Shown here piece after piece: positions 1 through 5,980 of a DNA stretch of 14,087 nucleotides. Source of the DNA: DATCDE01 sp038252405 (GTDB lineage: Bacteria; Actinomycetota; Actinomycetes; Prado026); assembly GCA_038252405.1 (NCBI GenBank), contig JBBSAJ010000054.1:1-14087 (forward strand), written 5' to 3'. The notes beneath the pieces were generated by a model. That model had not been told where the DNA came from, did no database searches, and was given only the letters and a program-made list of their open reading frames with translations. Positions within the stretch are counted from its first letter, which is position 1, and the number at the start of each line of letters is the position of its first letter. The position numbers and the translations under genes are program-made.

Positions 1-128
1 ATGTGGGCGTTGGCCTCGTTGCGCCGAACGGCAGTCAGCAGGGTGAGCAGGCGGCCGGTCCGTTCGGGGTTACGTAGGGCATCCACCCCCGGAGACCACT
101 CATCACCCCCATCTGCGAGACAAGACAT
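1..128 (-). CDS. possible 5' end of an unrecognised gene, cut by the window edge
   Basis: An open minus-strand frame runs from an ATG at 128 to the left edge without a stop (42 codons seen). The translation includes the stretch GVDALRNPERTGRLLTLLTA and reads like soluble, partly helical protein. The same frame stays open upstream, and a GTG at 152 is an alternative start. An AGGAGG lies at 168-173 on the minus strand but sits about 15 nt from that GTG, which is longer than ideal, so the start is uncertain. I recognise no family. The frame could also be fortuitous, since GC-rich DNA keeps many frames open. If real, it is co-oriented with the alr/femX/xth genes to its right. Confidence 0.3.
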   Translation of the reverse strand, partial: MSCLADGGDEWSPGVDALRNPERTGRLLTLLTAVRRNEANAH

Positions 129-169
129 GTGTTCGATGATAGACGGTGCCACCGACAGTCGCCGGAACC

Positions 170-247
170 TCCTGGCCGATCAAGGAGCAGCTCGACCACC
201 CGCTGGACGCCGTCATCGGCTCAGGTGACTGCGGGACTACCCCGACG
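170..247 (+). pseudogene. short remnant resembling the C-terminus of a YrdC/YciO-type protein
   Basis: The plus-strand frame beginning at 170 translates to SWP followed by IKEQLDHPLDAVIGSGDC and GTTPT. The pattern of a D-x-V-I segment, then G-x-C-G and P-T, resembles the segment near the end of YciO/YrdC (threonylcarbamoyl-AMP synthase-like) proteins, where a TTVVDL-like stretch would follow. Here the likeness stops at about 247, inside the 3' end of the opposite-strand racemase-like gene. A TAG in the same frame at 140-142 closes it upstream, so no intact gene is possible. The match is short and made from memory of the family pattern. Chance is a real alternative. Confidence 0.28.
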
Positions 248-1310
248 CCTGGTCCCCGAGAAGCACCCGGTCGAAGGTGACCGTCGTCATGCGTACCTCG
301 ACGTCCAGCTCGGTGCCGATGGCCGGCGGCTCGACGTCCTCGGGCAGCCACACCAGGGAGACCTGCATGTGCGGAGGCTCGGCGAACCAGCGCTTGCGGT
401 CGCCCACGGTGAACGGCGACAGCGCCCGCCCGGCCGCCTCGAGCCCACCGGCCGCGGCGACCCTGGCCCGCTGCCCCAGCCCCCGGACCTGCCGGGGCGC
501 CTCCAGCCCGATGCCGTGCGAGGTGCCGCCCCCGACCACGAGCAGGTGGCCGGCCCCCGGCGCCCGACGCTGCCGGTAGCCGAACCGGTCACCACGCCGC
601 AGCGGATGCACGTCGAGCACGGTGCTCCGCGGCGCGTAGGCCGCCCGCTCGCCCAGCCACAGCCGGGTGCCCACCCGGGACAGCAGTCGCACGTCCGGGT
701 GGCTGGACTGGACGGCGGCCACCTCGTCGGGGCTCAGGTGGCTCAGCCACAAGGTGTCCACCGTGAGACCGGCACCCCACAGCCGGGCGATCGAGGCCTC
801 CACCTCCTCCACCCTGGTCAGCTCGCCGGAGTCGATCGGCAGGTGCAGCGCGAAGCCCTCCACGGTGAGCCCGTCCAGCAGCGGCCGCACCGCCGGCAGG
901 TCCTCCCCGGTCAGACCGTGCCGGCGCATCGAGGTCATCAGCTCGACCACGATCCGGCGCGCGGGCTCAGCCCCCGGACGGGCGGTCGCGGCCAGCCCCT
1001 CCAGCCCGGCCAGCGACGAGACGGTGCGCACCACCCGGGCGTCGTCGTCCGGCACCAGGTCCACCGCTGGGTGCCACGGGGACAGCACGAGCACGTCCCC
1101 GGGGAACGCGGCTCGGACCGAGGCCACCTCTGCCGCGGTGCCCACCGCGAGCGCGGGGACGCCGAGCCGCGCGGCCTCGGCCGCCAGCAGCTCCCGGCCG
1201 AACCCGTACCCGTTGCCCTTGACCACGGGCACCAGCCCCGGGGTGTCCACGAGGACGGCGTCCTGGTGGGCTCGCCACACCGCGACGTCCACGTGCAGGG
1301 TGACGGTCAC
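237..1310 (-). CDS. alanine racemase-like PLP-barrel protein (catalytic Tyr motif not evident)
   Basis: This 357-residue protein begins with a GTG at 1310, preceded by an AGAGG at usable distance. The N-terminal part fits the alanine racemase fold type III barrel. VVKGNGYG (30-36) matches the PLP-lysine motif usually written VVKADAYG, giving K31 as the Schiff-base lysine, and RVGTRLWLG (212-220) matches the RPGIALYG-type phosphate-binding region. The C-terminal domain diverges. Where family members have GYADG with the second catalytic base Tyr, this protein has VVGGGTSHGIG (258-268), and no clear CMDQ motif is present. It may bind PLP yet not racemise alanine, or act on another substrate. It lies 13 bp downstream of the FemX-like gene in the same direction, so the two are probably co-transcribed and linked to peptidoglycan precursor chemistry. 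The fold assignment is solid; the activity is uncertain. Confidence 0.8.
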   Translation of the reverse strand: MTVTLHVDVAVWRAHQDAVLVDTPGLVPVVKGNGYGFGRELLAAEAARLGVPALAVGTAAEVASVRAAFPGDVLVLSPWHPAVDLVPDDDARVVRTVSSLAGLEGLAATARPGAEPARRIVVELMTSMRRHGLTGEDLPAVRPLLDGLTVEGFALHLPIDSGELTRVEEVEASIARLWGAGLTVDTLWLSHLSPDEVAAVQSSHPDVRLLSRVGTRLWLGERAAYAPRSTVLDVHPLRRGDRFGYRQRRAPGAGHLLVVGGGTSHGIGLEAPRQVRGLGQRARVAAAGGLEAAGRALSPFTVGDRKRWFAEPPHMQVSLVWLPEDVEPPAIGTELDVEVRMTTVTFDRVLLGDQASG

Positions 1311-1323
1311 GGCGAGAAGCCTC

Positions 1324-2445
1324 TCACCGACGGGCGAGGTAGGCCCGGAAAGCGCGGTGCAGCACCGGGGACAGGGGGTAGTCCCACTCCCCGAGGTACT
1401 CGACGGCCTCCCCGCCGGTCCCCAGCTTGAACTGGATCAGCCCGAACAGGTGGTCGTCCGGGTCGAGGGTGTCCGAGATGCCGCGCAGGTCATAGACGGC
1501 GGCCCCGGCGGCGTGCGCGTCGCGGATCATGGCCCATTGGACGGCGTTGCTGCCCCGGTACTCGCGGCCCTCGGTGGTCGACGCCCCGTAGGAGTACCAG
1601 ACGTGCGTGCCGACCCGGACCCAGGTGGTCGCGGCCAACACGGCACTCTCACGGCGGGCCAGGTACAGCCGGATCCGGTCGTCGTCCTCGGTCAGCATCG
1701 CGCGCCACATCCGCTGGAAGTACGCCAGCGGGCGCGGCGTGAACTGGTCCCTCCGGGCGGTCTCGACGTAGACGTCGTGGAACGCGTCGAGGTCCTCGTA
1801 GCGGCCGACGGTGACCTCGACCCCGGACTTCTCGGCCTTCTTCACGTTGCGCCGCCACAGCTGGTTGAACCCGGCCAGGACGTCGTCCAGCGAGCGGTCG
1901 GCCAGCGGCACCTGGAACACGTACCGCGGCTGGAAGTCGCCGAACCCGGCACCGTCGGTGGAGCCCTGCTGCCAGCCCAGCCCGCGCAGCCGGTCGGCCA
2001 GCGCCTGGCCGTCGGGGTCGGTCACGTCGGCGGTGACCTCACCGAGCCGGCGCGCCCCGCCGCCGGCGATCGCGTCCTTGAGGGTGTCCGCGGACCAGCG
2101 GCGCAGCACCACCTGAGGGCCCATCTTCACGGTGAAGGCGTGCCGCTTGCGCAGGTGCGCGAGCAGCGGCTCGGTGACGTCGGCCGCGTCGTACGCCGAC
2201 CAGTCCAGCACCGGGCCCTCGGGCAGGTAGGCCAGGTACCGCTTCATCTTGGGGATCGGCCGCAGCAGAACGAGTCCGGCGCCGACCAGCTGTTCGCCGT
2301 GGAACCAGCCGAGGCTCTCGTGCGCCCACTCGGCCTTCACCCCGGCCCACGACGGCAGCTGCAGGAAGCTGCCGGACCGCTCCGACACGAAGGTGAGGTG
2401 CTGCTCCCGACTGATCATCCGCACGGCGAGCGACACGCGCTCCAC
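1324..2445 (-). CDS. femX: FemX/FemAB-family lipid II aminoacyltransferase
   Basis: This 373-residue protein belongs to the FemABX family, whose members use aminoacyl-tRNA to add the first bridge amino acid to the peptidoglycan precursor at the inner face of the membrane. Family landmarks are LAYLPEGPVLDW (71-82), the basic helix WRRNVKKAEKSGVEV (197-211), YRGSNAVQWAMIRDA (296-310), and the C-terminal FGLIQFKLGTGGEAVEYLGEWD (334-355 region). The length matches small FemX proteins without the long coiled-coil arm of FemA. The start is a GTG at 2445; other in-frame starts at 2436, 2424 and 2418 (ATG) cannot be excluded because no strong SD is visible. Its neighbours are the racemase-like gene 13 bp downstream and xth 42 bp upstream. 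FemX close to the rpsF operon is, as I recall, also seen in Streptomyces coelicolor. The amino acid used cannot be told from sequence alone. Confidence 0.85.
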   Translation of the reverse strand: MERVSLAVRMISREQHLTFVSERSGSFLQLPSWAGVKAEWAHESLGWFHGEQLVGAGLVLLRPIPKMKRYLAYLPEGPVLDWSAYDAADVTEPLLAHLRKRHAFTVKMGPQVVLRRWSADTLKDAIAGGGARRLGEVTADVTDPDGQALADRLRGLGWQQGSTDGAGFGDFQPRYVFQVPLADRSLDDVLAGFNQLWRRNVKKAEKSGVEVTVGRYEDLDAFHDVYVETARRDQFTPRPLAYFQRMWRAMLTEDDDRIRLYLARRESAVLAATTWVRVGTHVWYSYGASTTEGREYRGSNAVQWAMIRDAHAAGAAVYDLRGISDTLDPDDHLFGLIQFKLGTGGEAVEYLGEWDYPLSPVLHRAFRAYLARR

Positions 2446-2487
2446 CCTAGGTCAGGAACGGGGACCGGAGGGACGCCGCACCATGGC

Positions 2488-3273
2488 TCACAGCGCGAGG
2501 TCGACGACCACCGGCGCGTGGTCGGAGGGACCTTTGCCCTTGCGGGCCTCCCGGTCGACGTACGCGTCCCGCACCGCCCCGGCGAAGGCCGCGTTGCCGT
2601 AGACCAGGTCGATGCGCATGCCCATCCCCTTGTGGAACGCACCGTCGCGGTAGTCCCAGTAGGTGTACGGGTGCGGTCCCTTCGCGATCCGCGGCACGAC
2701 GTCGACCAGCCCGGTCCCGCGCAGCTCGCCCAAGGCGGCCCGCTCCGGCTCGGTCACGTGCGTCGCGCCCTCGAACACGGCCGGGTCCCACACGTCAGCG
2801 TCGGTGGGCGCGACGTTGTAGTCGCCGACGACGGCGAACGGCCGGGACGCTGCCGCATCGGCCCCGATGCTCTCCCGCAGGGCGGCCAGCCAGCGCAGCT
2901 TGTAGGCGTAGTGCGGGTCGTCGACGGTCCGGCCGTTGGGCACGTAGACGCTCATCAGCCGGACCGGCCCGCAGGTCGCCGCCACCGCGCGGGCCTCCAG
3001 GGTGTCCTCGTCAGGGAACCCGGGGCAGCCGGGGAACCCGTTGACCACGTCGGCCAGGCCGACGCGGGACAGCACGGCGACGCCGTTCCACCGGCCCTGC
3101 CCGTGGTGGGCCACCTGGTAGCCGAGCGCCTCGACGTCGGCGGCTGGAAACGCCCCGGCGGCCACCTTGGTCTCCTGCAGGCAGACGGCGTCCGGCGCGG
3201 TCTGCTCCAGCCACTCCAGCAGCCGGGGCAACCGGGCGGTCACCGAGTTGACGTTCCAGGTCGCGACGCGCAC
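2488..3273 (-). CDS. xth: exodeoxyribonuclease III (AP endonuclease, Xth)
   Basis: This enzyme of the exonuclease III / AP endonuclease family cuts DNA 5' of abasic sites and has 3'-5' exonuclease and 3'-phosphatase activity in base-excision repair. All family motifs are present in order: the start VRVATWNVNS, then CLQETK (metal-binding Glu), GVAVLSR, SVYVPNGR, VVGDYNVAPTD (catalytic Asp and Asn), the YTYWDYR segment, MRIDLVYG, and SDHAPVVVDL (Asp-His pair) at the end. I chose the GTG at 3273 (261 residues) because family members begin at this point and an AGGA lies 7 nt upstream. An ATG at 3291 would add six residues (267) but has no SD. It is divergent from the rpsF operon and co-oriented with femX, 42 bp away, possibly in one transcript. 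Confidence 0.93.
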   Translation of the reverse strand: MRVATWNVNSVTARLPRLLEWLEQTAPDAVCLQETKVAAGAFPAADVEALGYQVAHHGQGRWNGVAVLSRVGLADVVNGFPGCPGFPDEDTLEARAVAATCGPVRLMSVYVPNGRTVDDPHYAYKLRWLAALRESIGADAAASRPFAVVGDYNVAPTDADVWDPAVFEGATHVTEPERAALGELRGTGLVDVVPRIAKGPHPYTYWDYRDGAFHKGMGMRIDLVYGNAAFAGAVRDAYVDREARKGKGPSDHAPVVVDLAL

Positions 3274-3318
3274 CCGACCATCCTGGCGCATGACGCCGAC
3301 GCCCCGCCCGCGCCGGCC

Positions 3319-3327
3319 TGTGGACGA
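3319..3327 (-). promoter_or_regulatory. DnaA-box-like 9-mer upstream of the rpsF-ssb operon
   Basis: On the minus strand this reads TCGTCCACA, one mismatch from the actinobacterial DnaA box TTGTCCACA. It lies in the short intergenic region between divergent xth and rpsF, about 150 bp before the ssb-containing operon. The abutting segment CGACGATTTC (3325-3334) recurs at 9 of 10 positions before dnaB (7330-7339). A single site may be chance. Confidence 0.3.
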
Positions 3328-3331
3328 CGAT

Positions 3332-3360
3332 TTCCGGCCACCGCTGCCGCCCGGTACCCT
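3332..3360 (+). promoter_or_regulatory. weak candidate promoter for rpsF-ssb-rpsR-rplI
   Basis: TACCCT at 3355-3360 fits the actinobacterial -10 pattern TAnnnT. TTCCGG at 3332-3337, 17 bp upstream, is a poor -35. It is one of the few such combinations in the GC-rich region between xth and rpsF. Transcription from here would give a leader of roughly 110 nt that includes the hairpin structure at 3423-3465. Confidence 0.25.
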
Positions 3361-3422
3361 GGGTCGGTCGCGGGGGCGCTGGAGTCAGCCATGACGCCGA
3401 CGCCCCGCTTCGATGCAGTAGC

Positions 3423-3465
3423 CCTCCTGCCACGGAAGGACCGTGGCCGCCTAGTCCAAAGGAGG
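3423..3465 (+). promoter_or_regulatory. rpsF leader RNA structure that can mask the SD (S6:S18 autoregulation candidate)
   Basis: CCTCCT (3423-3428) is the exact complement of the rpsF Shine-Dalgarno AGGAGG (3460-3465). Between them a perfect 7-bp hairpin, GCCACGG (3429-3435) and CCGTGGC (3441-3447) with a five-base loop, stacks directly on the outer stem. A 12-base unpaired 3' stretch follows, and a CCG trinucleotide lies at the junction (3447-3449). The S6:S18 complex is known to bind a structured rpsF leader with a CCG element resembling its 16S rRNA site in many bacteria. The fold here is seen in the sequence; the regulation is inferred. Confidence 0.5.
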
Positions 3466-3475
3466 TGGGTCACGC

Positions 3476-3766
3476 ATGCGTCGCTATGAACTGATGGTCA
3501 TCCTCGATCCCGAGCTTGAAGAGCGGACCGTCGCCCCGAGCATCGACCAGTTCCTCAATGTCGTCCGTCAGGGTGGCGGCAGCGTGGAGAAGGTCGACAT
3601 CTGGGGCCGTCGTCGGCTGGCCTACGAGATCGCCAAGAGGTCCGAGGGCATCTACGCCGTCGTCGACCTCACTGCGGAGCCGGACGTCGTCAAGGAGCTG
3701 GACCGCCAGCTGAACCTCAACGAGGCCGTGCTTCGCACCAAGGTCATCCGTCCGGACATCCGGTAG
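3476..3766 (+). CDS. rpsF: 30S ribosomal protein S6
   Basis: S6 binds the central domain of 16S rRNA as a heterodimer with S18, which is encoded two genes downstream. The 96-residue product has the family start MRRYELMVILDPELEE, the central WGRRRLAYEI segment (about 43-52), and a typical C-terminus VLRTKVIRPDIR without an acidic extension. The ATG start has an almost perfect SD, AAAGGAGGTG (3458-3467), eight to ten bases upstream. It is the first gene of the operon rpsF-ssb-rpsR-rplI; the gap to ssb is 36 bp. Its SD can be paired by an upstream CCTCCT, which suggests translational control by S6:S18. Confidence 0.98.
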   Translation: MRRYELMVILDPELEERTVAPSIDQFLNVVRQGGGSVEKVDIWGRRRLAYEIAKRSEGIYAVVDLTAEPDVVKELDRQLNLNEAVLRTKVIRPDIR

Positions 3767-3802
3767 CACCGGACCATCACCCCGGAAAAGGGAGCGGTAC
3801 CC

Positions 3803-4300
3803 ATGGCACAGGGCGACATCCAGGTCACCATCGTCGGCAACCTGACCAACGACCCCGAGCTGCGGTTCACCCCGAGCGGGGCGGCCGTGGCGTCGTTCAC
3901 CGTGGCGTCCTCCACTCGCGTGCTGGACAAGCAGACCAACGAGTGGAAGGACGGCGACACCGTCTTCATGCGCTGCAGCGTGTGGCGGCAGTACGCCGAG
4001 AACGTCGCGGAGTCCCTCCAGCGCGGCATGCGGGTCATCGTGTCGGGCCGGCTGCAGCAGCGGTCCTACGAGACCAAGGAGGGCGAGAAGCGCACGGTCG
4101 TCGAGTGCCAGGTCGACGACGTCGGCCCCGCCCTGCGCTACGCGACCGCCAAGGTCACCAAGGTGTCACGTGGCACCGGGGGCGGCGGCGGTGGCTTCGG
4201 TGGCGGTCCGGCGGACGACCCGTGGTCCAACCCCGCTCCCGCCGGTGACGCCGGCTGGGGCTCCGCCGGCGCTGCCGCCAGCGACGAGCCCCCCTTCTAG
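3803..4300 (+). CDS. ssb: single-stranded DNA-binding protein
   Basis: SSB coats single-stranded DNA in replication, repair and recombination and recruits partners through its C-terminal tip. The 165-residue protein has an N-terminal OB fold (about 1-115) starting MAQGDIQVTIVGNLTNDPEL, including VFMRCSVWRQYAENVAESL and the RVIVSGRLQQRSYE strand. A glycine-rich linker (about 129-138) leads to a disordered Pro/Ala/Gly tail ending in DEPPF, the acidic-hydrophobic tip that binds partners. The length is typical for the actinobacterial primary SSB. The start ATG follows an AAAAGGGAG. Placement between rpsF and rpsR is the usual arrangement for the essential ssb copy, and dnaB lies downstream in the same region. 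Confidence 0.98.
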   Translation: MAQGDIQVTIVGNLTNDPELRFTPSGAAVASFTVASSTRVLDKQTNEWKDGDTVFMRCSVWRQYAENVAESLQRGMRVIVSGRLQQRSYETKEGEKRTVVECQVDDVGPALRYATAKVTKVSRGTGGGGGGFGGGPADDPWSNPAPAGDAGWGSAGAAASDEPPF

Positions 4301-4336
4301 GTCCTTCGACTTCCTCGTTCTCCAGGAGACATCACC

Positions 4337-4573
4337 ATGGCGAAGCCGCCTGTTCGCAAGCCCAAGAAGAAGGCCAACCCGTTGTTGGCCGCCAAGATCG
4401 ACTACATCGACTACAAGGACACCGCCCTGCTGCGGAAGTTCATCTCCGACCGGGGCAAGATCCGGGCCCGCCGGGTCACTGGCGTCACCGTCCAGCAGCA
4501 GCGCCAGATCGCCAAGGCGGTCAAGAACGCCCGCGAGGTCGCGCTGCTCCCCTACACCAGCACCGCGCGCTGA
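4337..4573 (+). CDS. rpsR: 30S ribosomal protein S18, zinc-independent (C-minus) form
   Basis: S18 pairs with S6 on the platform of the small subunit. The 78-residue product shows the family core IDYKDTALLRKFISDRGKI, then RARRVTGV, and the end ALLPYTSTAR. In zinc-binding actinobacterial S18 proteins the N-terminal stretch has a CxxC and the middle has a Cys and a His. Here the N-terminal stretch is KKKANPLLAAKIDYID and the middle is GVTVQQQRQ, so all the zinc ligands are replaced. It is therefore a C-minus form, yet it is the copy in the main operon. The SD AGGAG lies about 10 bases before the ATG. It is followed 13 bp later by rplI. Confidence 0.97.
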   Translation: MAKPPVRKPKKKANPLLAAKIDYIDYKDTALLRKFISDRGKIRARRVTGVTVQQQRQIAKAVKNAREVALLPYTSTAR

Positions 4574-4586
4574 GGAGGCTGCCCCG

Positions 4587-5033
4587 ATGAAGCTCATCCT
4601 CACGCAGGAGGTCTCCGGCCTCGGTGCCCCAGGGGACCTGGTCGAGGTCAAGGACGGCTACGGCCGCAACTACCTGCTTCCTCGGCTCTTGGCCATGCCG
4701 TGGACCCGCGGCGCCGAGAAGCAGATCGCCAGCTTCAAGCGGGCTCGCGAGATCCGCGAGGTCGCCGACGCCGGGCAGGCCCGCACGCTCAAGGCCGAGC
4801 TCGAGGCTCTCTCCGTCACGATCGTGGCCCGGGCCGGCGAGGGTGGTCGGCTGTTCGGGTCGATCACGGTCGCCGACGTGGTGGACGCCGTGAAGGCGGC
4901 CGGTGGCCCGACGATCGACAAGCGCAGCATCGAGCTGCCCGGACAGATCAAGAGCCTGGGCTCGCACACGGTCAGCGTGAAGCTGCACCCGGAGGTCTCG
5001 GCGGCCGTCAGCCTGGACGTCGTCTCGGCCTGA
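4587..5033 (+). CDS. rplI: 50S ribosomal protein L9
   Basis: L9 binds 23S rRNA near the L1 stalk and affects translational fidelity. The 148-residue product has the N-terminal domain MKLILTQEVSGLGAPGDLVE with VKDGYGRNYLLPRLLAMPWT, a long connecting helix (about 50-78), and the C-terminal domain with GRLFGSIT and a closing VKLHPEVSAAVSLDVV. The start ATG at 4587 is supported by a GAGGAGG that overlaps the rpsR stop region and by the family N-terminus. An open frame extends much further upstream but is fortuitous. It is the last gene of the operon; a strong hairpin follows 17 bases after the stop. Confidence 0.98.
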   Translation: MKLILTQEVSGLGAPGDLVEVKDGYGRNYLLPRLLAMPWTRGAEKQIASFKRAREIREVADAGQARTLKAELEALSVTIVARAGEGGRLFGSITVADVVDAVKAAGGPTIDKRSIELPGQIKSLGSHTVSVKLHPEVSAAVSLDVVSA

Positions 5034-5049
5034 CCCCGCTGGCTCCGTC

Positions 5050-5081
5050 GACCCGCCCCGGCCACCTGGTCGGGGCGGGTC
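5050..5081 (+). terminator. hairpin terminator after rplI
   Basis: GACCCGCCCCG (5050-5060) and CGGGGCGGGTC (5071-5081) are perfect 11-base complements around a 10-base loop. The hairpin begins 17 bases after the rplI stop. There is no U-tract, as is common for hairpin terminators in high-GC actinobacteria. It separates the ribosomal operon from the PAP2 gene. Confidence 0.75.
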
Positions 5082-5182
5082 GTGCGTTCTGCGGCCCCGG
5101 TGAACGGTTCCGGTTCCGGCTGTGGGGAAGGTCACCGCGCCCCGGTTCGCCCTCCGGGCGGCGTCCGGGGCATGGTGGGAGA

Positions 5183-5980
5183 GTGCGTGAAGACCGTCCG
5201 GCCGACGATCCGGCTGACCCGCCAGCGGCGCCGGCCGGGGCGCCGCGCTGGTGGTGGCCGGTCGGCGGCCTGCTCGCCGTGGGCCTGCTGCTGGTCTCGG
5301 TGCAGGTCATGCTGGGGATCGGCCTGGTGCACGTCGACCTGGCGGTGCACTTCGACGCCTGGCGTCGGCCGCTCGAGCACTTCCGGGAGCCCGCGCTCAT
5401 CCTGCAGGACCTCGGCCAGCGCGGGCCGGTGGCCGTCGCCGTGGGAGCCTGCGCGGCCTGGCTGGCCAGGCGCCGCCGGACCGTCCGCCCGCTGACCCTG
5501 TTCGTGGCCTCGATCGTGGGCCTCAACGTCGCCGTCGGCACCGTCAAGGTGCTCACCGCCCGGCCGCGGCCCTACTCGGGGGTGGCCGAGGCGTTCACGG
5601 GCGGGCTGCAGTACCCGTCCGGCCACGCCTCCAACGCGGTGCTGATGTGGGGGCTGCTGGCCTACCTGCTGCTCCGGTTCGCTCGGCGCCCGTTGTCGAT
5701 GGCCGGCATGGTGGCCGCCGTCGTGAGCATCGCCGGCGTGGTCGGCGTCAGCTCGCTGCTGCTCGACTACCACTGGTTCTCCGACATCATCGGTGGCTGG
5801 CTGGCCGGCGCGCTGATCTTGTGGGGCGTGGTGCTGTTCGACCACCGGTGGGCCGGTGGGGTCGAGGACCGGCTGGGCGGGCTGGGGCGACGCGTGCGCC
5901 AGCAGGCGACCGTCAGCGCAGCGCGCCGGTCACCAGCCAGCGATCCCCTCGCGCCCGCCAGGCCAGGACCGCCAGCCTGA
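5183..5980 (+). CDS. PAP2-superfamily membrane phosphatase
   Basis: This 265-residue membrane protein belongs to the type 2 phosphatidic acid phosphatase superfamily, which dephosphorylates lipid phosphates or pyrophosphates at the membrane. The signature is visible: K122-x6-R129-P130 in KVLTARPRP, P145-S-G-H148 (catalytic His), and a third motif with H197 and D201 in DYHWFSD. The usual SR of the third motif (SRx5HxxxD) is SS here (190-191), so one phosphate-contacting Arg is missing. About six hydrophobic segments follow a Pro/Ala-rich cytoplasmic N-terminus; the C-terminal tail is Arg/Pro-rich. The start is a GTG at 5183 with a GGTGGGA immediately upstream; spacing is short, so the start is moderately sure. 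Its last 68 bases overlap the 3' end of the convergent MATE gene. The substrate is not known; undecaprenyl pyrophosphate is one possibility. Confidence 0.85.
   Translation: MREDRPADDPADPPAAPAGAPRWWWPVGGLLAVGLLLVSVQVMLGIGLVHVDLAVHFDAWRRPLEHFREPALILQDLGQRGPVAVAVGACAAWLARRRRTVRPLTLFVASIVGLNVAVGTVKVLTARPRPYSGVAEAFTGGLQYPSGHASNAVLMWGLLAYLLLRFARRPLSMAGMVAAVVSIAGVVGVSSLLLDYHWFSDIIGGWLAGALILWGVVLFDHRWAGGVEDRLGGLGRRVRQQATVSAARRSPASDPLAPARPGPPA

Noticed and set aside
129..1430. 433-codon plus-strand open frame
   Set aside because: It is antisense to the racemase-like gene, with low-complexity translation and no recognisable motif.
667..3489. 940-codon plus-strand open frame opposite alr, femX and xth
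   Set aside because: It runs antisense to three clear genes and its translation is Arg/Pro/Gly/Ser-rich with no domain; this is a by-product of GC bias.
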